A stretch of DNA of 64,000 nucleotides from Circinella umbellata (lineage: Eukaryota > Mucoromycota > Mucoromycetes > Mucorales > Lichtheimiaceae): the NCBI GenBank assembly GCA_025093555.1, contig JAIWNF010000004.1, positions 248,001-312,000 on the forward strand. The letters are read 5' to 3'. Below are positions 15,875 through 27,208 of this stretch, piece by piece (the first letter of the stretch is position 1; every line of letters begins with the position of its first letter). The notes below the pieces were generated by a model. It worked only from the letters and a program-made list of their open reading frames with translations, did no database searches and was not told the origin of the DNA. The position numbers and the translations under genes were made by a program.

Positions 15875-17926
15875 ATGCCATCAGAAAACGACATTGAAAC
15901 GTCCTCTTTTTTATCTATCACACCTACTGAAGCAACACCACTATTACCAGGACAAAAACTTTCACATAAAAATAATGGAAATGAAGGTGATGGATCGTGG
16001 TCTGGAGAATTTCGATGGCTTGTTTCTAAAAGTTTACCAGTGATTGGAACATATTTACTTCAATACTCTTTACAACTCGCAAGTGTATTCACACTTGGTC
16101 ATTTGGTAATTAATAATTAATGATTTTCTTTTCTCTTGTAAAAATATATGACTATTTATTTATATTATCAATAACTTAAAAACAAATAATAAATAATAAA
16201 TAGGGTCCAGCTGAGTTAGCAGCATCTGCACTTGCTAGTATGTTTGCAAGTGTTTCCGCATGGAGTATTGCTTTTGGTACAGCAACAGCTCTTGATACTC
16301 TGTGTTCACAGGCATGGACTGCCGCGCGTGATAAAACCCTTGTTGGTATTCATCTCCAACGAGCACTTATAATTCTTGGAATAATCTTTTTTGGGTTCGT
16401 CGCACCAATTTGGTGGAACGCTACACGAATCTTGCTATCACTGAACCAAGAACTGGAGTTGGCATTACTCGCAGGTACATACAGTGCAGAAATATGCAGC
16501 CAAAAAGTCTTTTTTTGGATCCAGAAAGCAGTTTTTCTCAAGCCTTAACCAAACAAAAAAAAAACAAAATGTATTAATTTTATATACTAATTGTGTATAT
16601 TCTACCACTATTACGAATGAAATATATATATAGGAACTTTTTTACGATACTTGTTATTGGGTGCTCCGGCTTTTATTGCATTTGAAGGATTGAAGAAATA
16701 TCTTCAAGCCCAAGGAATTATGCAAGCATCGACTTATGTTCTCATGTTTGCTTCCCCCTTAAACTTTATTATGAATTATACTTTAGTGCATGTAGAGCCC
16801 GTTCGTCTAGGATTCATTGGAGCACCGATCGCAACTTCAATAAGTTATTGGATTATGCTTATATTGTTAATTCTTTATACCTGGAAAATCAAGGGCAGTG
16901 AAGCTTGGGGCGGTTGGACTTCAGATGCATTTAAAAACTGGTGGCCATTTTTGCGTTTGGCTATTCCTGGGGCATTGATGATTTGCAGGTAATATAATAA
17001 ATAATAATAGCAAAAATTACTAATACTGCTGAATAATTATGATAATAATAATGAAACTAATCGGTTTTTTTTTTGTATCAATAGCGAATGGTGGGCTTAT
17101 CAATTAACGGCACTTGCTACTTCCTATCTTGGACGTATCAATCTTGCTTCTCAATCCATTTTACTTACAGCTGTTGGTGCCTCTTTCCAAATCCCATTTG
17201 CCATTTCCATTGCTTCAGCAAACAGAGTTGGTAATTCATTAGGACAATGCTTAGCACTTCAAGCAAAGCGTGCATCGATGATTGCATTATTTGTTTCTGT
17301 GGCTTTTGGTTTTCTCAACTGTGTCTTCTTTATCCTTGCACGCTCAAAAATTGGTTATTTATTTACTGGTGATGAAGAGGTCATCGTCAATGTTTCTCGA
17401 GTTATTCCATTCTGTGCACTCTTTGTAATTGCAGATTCTCTCAACGGAGTTTCAGCTGGTGTCATTCGAGGTATAAATTGTTTTTCTTAATTCCCTTGTC
17501 TCTTCCTGATTATATATGTCAATTAGCTTTTTATTTTGTTAATACATGCTTATGCTGATAACATTTATGATTGTTACATATCTTTTATACTATTTAGGAT
17601 TGGGCCACCAACGTATTGCTGCTTGGATCAATATCATTTCAAACTATGTTTTAGCATTACCAATGGCCTACGTACTTACTTTCCCGGCTGGATGGGGATT
17701 AAACGGTATTTGGACTGGTCTTTCCATTGCTATGTACCTAAGCGCTATAGGTCAAAGCATCTATGTGTTTTTTGTCAATTGGGATACCGAGGCTGAACGA
17801 ATTAGTAACAGCATTAAGGCAGACGAACTTCGCGTTCACGGTGTCGATGGTAATCAAGATGAACACGACCTACTTGCTCCTTACATTTTAACACCTACAG
17901 CCTCGAAAACAAGTGGAATAATGTAA
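15875..17926 (+). CDS. MATE family multidrug/toxin exporter
   Basis: Exons 15875-16105, 16204-16474, 16634-16988, 17085-17470 and 17598-17926 encode 523 aa, the usual length for eukaryotic MATE proteins. About twelve hydrophobic helices follow a hydrophilic N-terminus carrying TPLLPG. Family hallmarks are visible: TLGHLGPAELAASALASM in the first helical pair, ALDTLCSQAWTA, QGIMQASTYVLMFASPLNFIMNY, and AISIASANRVGNSLGQ in the second half. MATE proteins export organic cations and xenobiotics, usually in exchange for H+, at the plasma or vacuolar membrane. The family is closest to fungal Erc1-type members, and the substrate cannot be told from sequence. An acidic/His cytosolic tail follows the last helix. 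Confidence 0.93.
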
Positions 17927-19056
17927 TAGTTGTATACAATGTATATAGTATCTGTCGATACACGCACACACACACAATACCATACATAATTCACTAATCC
18001 TTTATCTGTTTTCATTCTTTTCTTTTAATTTTGTACTTAATTTTTTCGAAAGATTCTGATAATAACATGTTTCTTTTGACTTTTGTGTAATATATATATA
18101 ATAATAATAATAAAAAGTTTTTTTCTTTTTTATATGCAATATTGATATTATCATTAATGATAATTATATATATACGAGTTCCATTTTATTATTTCTGTTG
18201 TTGATAATGGTGATGTTATTTTATATGCAGCGTGTAACAAAGCAAAAAAGTAGAGACAATTCTTAGTAAAAACCCATTATTTGCAAATTCATGCTTAAAA
18301 ATAGACCCAAATGAATAAATGGTAAGAGAAGGATTTTTACCAAGTGGAGAATCACAACATGTGCCGTATTGTATGTTGCAGATAATAGTAAATCGTATGA
18401 TAAATATATATTCTACATACTTGTTACTTCTAATATCATATTTCTACCCAATAGCGTGCTAATATTAAACGTACTAAAATTGTTTAATTATATAAAATAG
18501 CATAACATATAGTCAAAAAAAATGATTAATAATACACCATCGTAATAAATTGCTTCCACGGAAAATCATTTGCGTAATCACACCTCTTCATTTATGTAAA
18601 GGTATAGTGATGGAGAGAAAATAAATACTATTGCAAGTATCAATTAAAATAGAAAAATTCTTACGTAGGACGCATACTTCTTTCAGTTATCTTTTCACAA
18701 TATGAACCTTTTTGTTCTTATATTTCAGTATGCTTTGAGATGTTTGCCTGCAGAAAGGGCAACATGTCGTGTTGTTGCCTTTTTAAGAACTTTATAATTC
18801 GCAACAAAAACCCCATATTTGGGCATAAAATTAACCCCGAAACCTTTTTGCTGATCATTAGAAGAAGTATGCTGATTACCGGAAAGCGTTATTCCACGCA
18901 AGACTCATACGAACTACAAGATCAAAAAAGTAATTATGCGATACTCAAAATTTCACTATTTATATAAATTTAAAGTATATATAAACGAGTGAAAAAAAAA
19001 AAGAATAATTCACCACTTCGTTTTTTATAAATAAAATACTCTAATAACCTATAAAT
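17927..19056. other. Intergenic DNA between MATE and dehydrogenase genes
   Basis: AT-rich, with CACA and (TAA)n short repeats near 17961-17976 and 18099-18112. The open frame at 18740-18967 has no recognised motif. I see no supportable gene. Confidence 0.45.
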
Positions 19057-20605
19057 ATGTTCTTTTCTTCAAAACATTTCGAATTTTCAGATATTCCTGA
19101 CCTTTCTGGAAAAGTTGCCATTATAACAGGCAGTAATACAGGCATAGGCAAAATCTGTGCTACAGAAATGGCACGAAAAAATTGTCAAGTGTAAAGTATA
19201 TCAATTAAAGCAAACATTTTTCTGTTAAAAGTAGTGTTATTGGGGGAAGGAAAGAAAAGGATATTGCGAGTTATTACACTCACTCAGTACAATTATTTAT
19301 ATAATAAACTTATTATACATTAGTATTGTGGCCAGTCGAAGTGAAGACAAAGGTCAAGCTGCTGTTGCTGAAATCAAGTCAATTACAGGCAATGATAACG
19401 TTGAATTTATCAAACTCGACTTACTTTCGCTTAAATCCGTCAAGCAATTTGCAGAAGAGTTCAAATCCAAATACGACAAGCTACATATTTTATTAAATAA
19501 TGCTGGTGTCATGATGTGTCCTTATGGTCTCAGTGAAGATGGTATGTAAATGAAATATACAATACATTGGCCACGCAAAAAGAAGAAGAAAATCGAAAAA
19601 AAAAACATTTATTAAAGCGCATAATCCTTTAAAAATTAATCATTTTTATTCCAAAAACTATTATAGGTCTTGAAACACAATTTGCTACAAACCATGTTGC
19701 TCACTATTACTTGACTATGCTGCTACTTCCTACACTTATTGATTCTAAACCAAGTCGTATCGTAAACGTCAGCTCCTATGGACACAATTACACATGTGTT
19801 TCTGAACCAAATTTAGACAAAATTAACGCCAAGGAAGGATACAGTCCATTTAAACAATATAGTTATACAAAGGTAAAAAGACAAAAAGTTTATAACTTAA
19901 TATGTATACTGATAAAGAGTAATATTTTTACTAGGCTTTCAACATTCTTGTCTGTGTTGAGTTGACTAAACGTTTGAAGGCCAAGGGAATCGAAAATGTA
20001 CGTATTCTTAAAAAAAATATTTGCTCTACGTTCTATGTAAAGCCCATTAAGACTAATAAACTTTCTTTGTTTGCTCTTTTTATTATAATTGTAATGCATA
20101 TATAGGTCTACGTAAATACTAACCATCCTGGTCTGGTTAAAACTGAGCTTGCCCGACATATATCTTTGTTCGAAAGTTTTTATGTTCGGTTCATCCTCAA
20201 TAATATCGCTATGGAACCTGAACAGGGAGCACTTACCCAAATGTATTTAGCCACTAGTCAAGAAGTTGAAAGCAAAGATATTAAAGGACAATACTACGTA
20301 AGTAACTCCACAACATTGTTTATCATGCTTTGGATTGTTATACATTTTCTATGTTACCAATGTTTATATGTATATCTTTGAAGATATAAATTAATATTGT
20401 GAAACGTAAGAGAGAGTAGTAACATAAGATCGTATAATATACTGATAAACAATTCATAATATAAAATAATATATAGGTCCCATATGCTAAACCTAGTTCT
20501 GCTGTTGCTTATGCCAGATCCGAAAAAAATGCAGCTACTTTATATGAGTTTACTGAAAAACTTTTAAAAGAGAAGATTCCTGACTATCAAGGGGCACCAA
20601 TCTAG
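19057..20605 (+). CDS. Short-chain dehydrogenase/reductase, retinol-dehydrogenase-like
   Basis: Six exons (19057-19190, 19324-19541, 19667-19872, 19935-19997, 20106-20297, 20477-20605) give 313 aa, typical of classical SDRs. The Rossmann cofactor motif TGSNTGIG is at residues 24-31, NNAG follows beta-4, the catalytic Ser lies in NVSSYG, and YSYTK supplies the YxxxK pair, so the active site looks complete. The sequence after YxxxK (NHPGLVKTEL) is the usual SDR substrate-loop start. The relatives (RDH11-14, WWOX-like and fungal SDRs) are mostly NADP-dependent oxidoreductases of lipidic alcohols or ketones. Substrate is unknown. There is no signal peptide. Confidence 0.92.
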
Positions 20606-22095
20606 ATTTTTCTAACCCTTATATTATTATTCACGTTACGTATTAGATATCATACTACCTTATATTATCAACTTAAATGTAACATTTTTTAAAAAAAAAA
20701 TGTTTTTTGCTGCTCTTTACTGTTTTTTATGCAAAGTCTTCCGAGAGTAGGATATATAATAAACAAAGCTGAAATATGCCACCTCCCCGATAAAAATTAA
20801 GTGATTTCAAACAATACGTATAATTATTATTTGTAAAAAGAGGATCGGTCTCAAGAAATATAAAATGATACTATTACAAGTAACTATCAATGCTCTATCA
20901 GAATGTAATATTTTTAACACGAAAATATATGTGTTGGCAGTTTCCGACTTTCCGACTTTCCGACTTGGCAGAAACTATGGTTTATAGGGCTTCCACAGCC
21001 GGAAACTGGCGGAAATATATAACATTATAGAGTTGGCATCAGTAACATAAGTATGATACATCATATTAAATAAAGTAATTTGGACTGAACAATAATAAAA
21101 GCATCTATGCTAATTATATATAACGATAAGGTATAATATAATAAGCGGTGAAAAAATGCCAAAAATAAAAGATAAATATCAACTATTTCAATGAGAAGTA
21201 AATAAAAAAATTACCAGACTTATGGAGTTTACTTAAATAGGTATATTTTTCCTATAGGTAGGTATAATGATTTTTTTGTTTGAACAGCAGTAATGGAATT
21301 GAATGTGATATGCATCATAACACTATAAGGGCTCATGTTTCGGTTAAATACCAAGAAAAAAATGTCTTTGTTACTACTATGTTTGTATACAGCGAAGATT
21401 CCAACACATGCTCATGATTTTTTCATTTTCTTTCCGTGATATGTTGGAAAAGAGCATTATAATAATCACGTAAGCAACAAGTTGACAGAGATAATACCAG
21501 GAGAAAGTATATTCTTTATGTAGTAAATATTTACCTACCTCAGTTATTATGTACGTACGACGTAGCAAGGAAAATAAAATTTAATTATATATATATGTAT
21601 AAAAGAAAGTAGATATAATGAGCGAAAATCATAAATATAGTTATCAAGGACATACATACGGTACTTTTTGAAGAATAGTTTTAATTATTCATAGTGATGA
21701 TGTATATAGTTTAAAGAAAGGGGTATAAAAGAGAACATTCGATATTTGTATCGGAATCGCGTGTTTTTCTTTTTTAAAGGTACATTCATGCAAGGATGAG
21801 CAGTCGTAAAAATAAAAGTTGGTTTTGCCTATACTATTTTGTGGAAATTAAGGACTTTATGCAGATTGCATATAATTAAAGAATTCATCGACAATTTTTT
21901 TTAACATAAAAATCCATGTTGCCAAAGAATAAAGAGAAATTGCTATATGCGAGATCTCATGTGATATATGTTTTTATTATTGATAATTTGTTGTGCGATA
22001 ATCTTACAAAAAGAGTAAAAAAAAAGCTCTTAATGGATTTTTTTTTTACTCCTTGGAAACCCCCATTTCTTGGCAAAAGGACCCTTCTTGTGCTT
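20606..22095. other. Intergenic DNA
   Basis: AT-rich region between the dehydrogenase (+) and the unknown gene ending at 22096 (-). It holds a short GC-richer repeat at 20933-21012, listed separately. Other open frames are short and without motifs. Confidence 0.45.
20933..21012. repeat. Short tandem repeat with inverted arms
   Basis: The 8-nt unit TTTCCGAC occurs three times in a row at about 20941-20964. A 9-nt arm CAGTTTCCG (20938-20946) is repeated inverted as CGGAAACTG at 21000-21008. This compact 80-bp structure stands out from the AT-rich background. It could be a small transposon remnant or a protein-binding array. Confidence 0.55.
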
Positions 22096-25000
22096 CTACG
22101 TAAACAACAGTCGCTGCACGATGGTTAAATCGCGTGTTAATTGATGCTGCTTTTGTTTTTGTATTCTTTGTCTGCTTTCGTCAACATCATTCATACTAAT
22201 AATATCATTATTAAATGAATTTATATATAATGTTCGATGTTCCGAATATCGTTCATATAATTTGATTCGTTCTTCTTTTGAATAATTGATATCCAAAACA
22301 GTAAATAATATAATGGAACATGAGCAAAGTTTTGCCAAGGATCGGATCACCGTAGATTCAGATACGGGGCATGGTTCAAACATGGCTCTATCGAGCAATG
22401 AAGCAAAGGCATGAGCCCATGCAGAATCACATAACCGACAATATTCATCCCACGTGATATCCTATACATGTTATTGTTTTTGTTGTTAGCCAAAATGTTT
22501 TTTTTTTGTTTACTCGCTTATTGGCTGATATATCGTATTCTCTCTCCTTTCTCTATCTCCTTCCACCCCTCCCCCAAAACCCTCCTCCCCCGTATTGTCA
22601 ATTTGGCTTGCATAGAAAGAAACAAAAAAGAATTAACTAAAAAAAAAAATTACCTGATTATGGTGAAATTGAAGAAATGTCTGCATAAGTGAAATGTTAA
22701 GTAAGGTGATCTGCGCCATGAATCTATTTTGGAACATACTGATTAGAAACATTATTCAATTTCACTAAACAAACCTTCATCATCATCAATTTTTTATTTT
22801 TATTTTTCCACCCCCTCGTATTTATTATTAAGATAATCCTTTTCTCTCTCTCCCGCTTCTGTGTCATCTACTCTCCTCCATTGTAATCCGTGCCTTCCCA
22901 TTTTTTATTATTTCAATTATCATATTAGGAAAATAAACCCATTTCCGTCTTTTATTCCCTTCTTCGACCCCTTTCATAAAAAATCACTAACTCCTGCTCT
23001 CTCCCCACATACACACTTTCTCTAAATATATATTTATATACTTTCATCATTATACATTCACTATGACCTCATGATAATTGTGTATAATGTTTGGCCTTTT
23101 TGTTTACCTTGTTGGTACAGTTCCAAGAATTTGAAAACATTCATTCATCAATTCATTAGTGAATAGTTTCTTGTTAAGTTTAGTTTGGTCTAGTTCGTTT
23201 AGTAATGCTTCATCCAGCCGCAAGCCACTCAACTTATAACAGAAAATAAATCACAAACAAAACGGAAAGGAGATAGTTAGATGTGTGAACAAAAAAAAAA
23301 AAAGATACACGCTTCTTTTTGCCCTTTTTCTATTTTTCTATATAGAAGAGCAGTTTTTTTTTTCTTTTCTGGCTCGTGCAGAGAAAATAAAAAACAAATA
23401 AAAATAACGGAGGGAGAGGAGAAAAGATAACTCTCCCTCCCCCCAAAATAATAAATAATAAATACCTCTGAATCTGCAAAGAATTGTTCTGTCATGCTGC
23501 CGATCTCAATATTTAATAGCTTGAGTAAGGGAGCAGGGCAACAACCATCATTTTCATTATCATGAATTGATTGTGTAAATGCGTCCGAAAGCTAAATTAT
23601 AATGATAATAATAACAATTATAAGTTTATTTTTTTTTTCTGTTATTATGGTGATAACTTAATAATCCACAAATCAGTTACCTGGAAACTTTCACTTGGTA
23701 ACCATATTTTCATTTCCTTTAAATATTTTAAAAGCGGAGTCATTTCAACTGGCTGTAATCCGCCATAAAGTGCTAGTCTATTTGTATATATAGAAACTCG
23801 TTAGAAAGAAATAAAATATTAAATGATGAACCATGAAGGGGAAGGATGACAATATATGTATATTATGCTTATGTGAATGTGCGTCTTTTTTTTGGAAATT
23901 GCCGCATTATTATAACTTAGTAAAGGAGAAATGATATAGTAGTTGTTTTTGGGGGACAGTGCAACGGTGTAGGAGGAAGAAAAGGGCAATAAATAAAGGG
24001 GAAAAAGGAAGATGGAAAGATATAATTACCGTACTTGAATGGATACACTTTTGGCCACTATATTTGATGGAATGTTCTCAATAAATTGTTGCCCATGAAC
24101 ACTGTATAGAGAAGGATGAATGACCTGATTTTCTAAAATCTGTTCACATTGTTGTAAACTATTACAATGATTGAAATAACAAATATAGATGTTAGTTATT
24201 CCCCCCATTCATCCATCAACCCCCCCCCACACACACTCCACGAAACAAAAAAGTAGTGTTTAGCTATGCTTCCATTTGATTTTTCCTTATACGAAAAAAA
24301 AAAGATTAATTATTATTTACCAAAGCTGATACTGCATATGCGATGATGCTTCGATCTCCATGAGCCAAGCACATGATGGCATTCGCAGATCACCTAAAAG
24401 GTCGTACAAAAGTCGATGAGTTTGAAGGTCCCGGTACGCCTCAGTCTCACGTAACTTTTTTTGGTATATGGACGATTTTGGATTTAGTTAGATTCCGATT
24501 ATTATTATTATTATTTTTGTAAATATAAAGCATTTATTTATGTCAATTTACATACACATTACACACTATACTGTCATATTATAGGATCACTAAAAAAAAA
24601 AAACCTTACTTCGAAGCATTGATGGAAGATCTGTTGACGGAGCGTATCAAATGAAGGATCTGCAAGTATGGTAGTTAAGCAGAAATGTTCCCCAATGAAA
24701 CATAAAGCCCAATTTAATAGCGGCGCATTTGGTTGTAATTGCCGACAAAGGAAGTCGAGAATAATTAACCGGATTGTATACACTAAAAAAAATATATTCA
24801 TATACCAGAAGGTGTGTTTTTTTACACACACAAGGAAAATGATGATAATAAATTATAATCAGAAACGGGGTCGGGATTTTTTAAGCTTATTCTTTTCCTT
24901 TTAGCCTGATACCGTTACGTTTTGGTTTGTGTTCAACTTTGAGATTTACCGCTTGTTGACATAATGAATCAATCGCAATAGGATCTTCGAAATGGCGTTC

Positions 25001-25506
25001 AATTAAGATTGGTAATAGATCAATGGCATTATGCTGATCAATGGACATTGATATTATTATTATTATTATTGTAAAAGAAAAAAAGTGGGGTAATAAGTTT
25101 TTTCAGTAGTGTAATAAAAAATATTTTTTTTTATTTGGGGGGAGTAAAAAGAGGAGTATAAAGTCATATAAGTTAGAAGTATTGGGAGTAGTAAATAGTA
25201 TTATCTATGAAGCAGCAATTTCCTCTTTCTCTTTCTCCATCTCCCTTTATCCTTTATTCTTCCCCCTTCCCACACACACCTTTCAAGTAATAAGTGTAAT
25301 AATAACATAAATACTAGTATATAAAATAAAAGAAACTTGTTTTATTTGTTTTTATTTTACCTGGTATGTTTCGTCAGAATATATTACTTTTGGTAATCAT
25401 GCCATCGTTCATACAGTAGTGTTTGTAAGTGGACAATTAAAAAAACATGCGATTTGGGATTGTTTAGCGGAGGAGAAAGTATATTATACCAAGCATTTTT
25501 TAACAT
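22096..25506 (-). CDS. Multi-exon gene of unknown function, possible frameshift near the 5' end
   Basis: Nine in-frame exons on the minus strand: 24913-25048, 24610-24782, 24321-24454, 24030-24158, 23681-23777, 23466-23591, 23108-23232, 22654-22723, 22096-22461. If translation starts at the ATG at 25048 the product is 451 aa. The protein is predicted to be mostly helical, with typical blocks VYTIRLIILDFLCRQL, LLYDLLGDLRMPSCAWLM and TWDEYCRLCDSAWAHAFASL. It has no membrane segment, signal peptide or catalytic motif I recognise, and a HEAT-like or scaffold protein is possible. An upstream coding-like segment (25361-25506, beginning MLKNAWYNILSPPL) runs toward a good donor at 25360. Its reading frame stops at CAAAAGTAA near 25385, while the frame that reaches the donor (VIYSDETYQ) would splice well to 25033. 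Either one base is missing (error or mutation) or the true start is 25048. The gene is divergent from the AT-hook gene. Confidence 0.7.
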
Positions 25507-25987
25507 AAGGGGAGCTATGCCAAGCCTTTGGGATATGTATAAACACAGTACTTATGCATCGGTGCCTGATGTAAGAAAGAAAGGAGTATGTCGTATACTC
25601 TATGTATCCTATTCTGTTGCTATTATTTGATTATTATTATTGTTGTTGATTTAATGTATTTTATTTATTTATTTATTTTTGGGGGGTACAAAGTTGTTTG
25701 AATGAACAGAACAATTATTATGCCCTATAAAATTAAATAATCAAATATAATAATAATCAATAAAAGAGAAAGCGTGACTCTAAAAAAGACTTTTAGGAAA
25801 CGGGAAGAAGTTCAAGAAAGTTCTTTTTTATAATTATCCAAGTTTAGGCAAAATAAAGCTTCCCAAAAAAAAAAAACTTATTTTAGTTTCCTTTTTCTTG
25901 TTTATTTCTTCTATTTTTTCTTTCTCTCTTTATTTTTATTTTATTTTTTTTTACTACAGTACCAGATAAATTAAGATTATAATAATA
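25507..25987. other. Divergent promoter region
   Basis: Shared upstream DNA of the unknown gene (-) and the AT-hook gene (+). It is AT-rich, with a T/C-rich run at about 25888-25955 immediately before the plus-strand start. Further upstream coding sequence of the minus-strand gene (in-frame residues LYISQRLGIAPL before 25506) may extend to about 25545. Confidence 0.4.
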
Positions 25988-27208
25988 ATGAGTCGTCCAT
26001 CAATTGAATTTTTTCTTCATCCGCCGTCTCCTCCACGTCCAGAAGAGCCATGTGTTGTACTCCCACCAGTAAGCTCTCTGTTAAGAGATGCTCCACTTTC
26101 TCCACCACCACCATCTATATCAGCAAACCATTTATCTTTAAAACAATCCACTCCACCATTACCACAAATCAGTGAACCATCACCGTTATTACATTCTACT
26201 ACTATGGCAATGACACATCATACTACTTCTGATCTTGTTGAACCATTGCCCGCTCTAACACTTTCGATACCTTCTCCTTCATCCGCTTTTTCATCACCAG
26301 CAACTTCACCTTATCCATTGGATACACCACAATCTTCGCCGATATCATCGCCTCATCCAGGTTTATTATTACCACCACCATGTAATACTCGACGTAGTCG
26401 TTCACTTTCTAACGCATCAACATCATCTAATGGTTCTACTTTTTCCTTACCTTGCAATACGTCACCATTATTTTCATCGTCACCATCTCCACCACCATCG
26501 ACTACAACCTCAACGACACGTCGTTTATCGGACCCTCCTCTTTATTCTGCAATTGACCGCTACCATTATCAGCATCATAATAATAATGGTCCTTCAATGG
26601 ATTCTTCTTGGCAAAGACCACAATCAGCATCTCCGTCTCTTCCTCCTGCCACTCCATCACCTCCTTTCGTTGCCAAGCGAAAACGTGGTCGTCCACCAAA
26701 TGCTTCTCGTCAAGTTTCTCAGCGTGATTGTTATACTTTTGTTACACCCACCGTATGGGAAGTAAAGCAAAAGCAACATATTAATGATAAGCATTATAAT
26801 AATGATAATAATAATCATCATCATCACCATGACAATTCTTATAACAACGTATCAATGAACAACAATGACAATAACCATAGTGATGGTAATATGACTGTAC
26901 TTTTATGGCCTGAAGAACCTCGGCGGACTAAAGGAATGAACACATTTACAAGTACTCGAATGGATAGTACATTAAGTATTCCAAAGAAAAAACGAGGCCG
27001 AAAACCTAAAGTTCAATTAGCGGGAAATTCTTGCTTTGTTTGGAGAGACTTGACAGCTCGTCGTGGTGCTAATCGAAAACGAAAGTCTTCACCAGCATCA
27101 ACAACATCAACAGATGAGGAACGATTGGTTGATCGCGTTGAAAGTATTAAATTAAATTCATCAAATAACACAACACCTTCCTCTTCACCGTCGCCATCCA
27201 GCTGTTAA
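25988..27208 (+). CDS. Pro/Ser-rich protein with two AT-hooks
   Basis: Single-exon ORF of 406 aa. The N-terminal half is Pro/Ser/Thr-rich and probably disordered (start SIEFFLHPPSPPRPEEP, LPPVSSLL). Two AT-hook cores are clear: KRKRGRPP at residues 230-237 and KKKRGRKPK at 333-341. Each is followed within about 20 residues by an aromatic block, DCYTFVTPTVWE after the first and SCFVWRDL after the second. A His/Asn-rich linker separates them. AT-hooks bind the minor groove of AT-rich DNA, so a nuclear chromatin or transcription factor role is likely. I see no zinc finger, homeodomain or bZIP. Targets are unknown. The protein ends in a Ser/Pro tail. Confidence 0.85.
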   Translation: MSRPSIEFFLHPPSPPRPEEPCVVLPPVSSLLRDAPLSPPPPSISANHLSLKQSTPPLPQISEPSPLLHSTTMAMTHHTTSDLVEPLPALTLSIPSPSSAFSSPATSPYPLDTPQSSPISSPHPGLLLPPPCNTRRSRSLSNASTSSNGSTFSLPCNTSPLFSSSPSPPPSTTTSTTRRLSDPPLYSAIDRYHYQHHNNNGPSMDSSWQRPQSASPSLPPATPSPPFVAKRKRGRPPNASRQVSQRDCYTFVTPTVWEVKQKQHINDKHYNNDNNNHHHHHDNSYNNVSMNNNDNNHSDGNMTVLLWPEEPRRTKGMNTFTSTRMDSTLSIPKKKRGRKPKVQLAGNSCFVWRDLTARRGANRKRKSSPASTTSTDEERLVDRVESIKLNSSNNTTPSSSPSPSSC

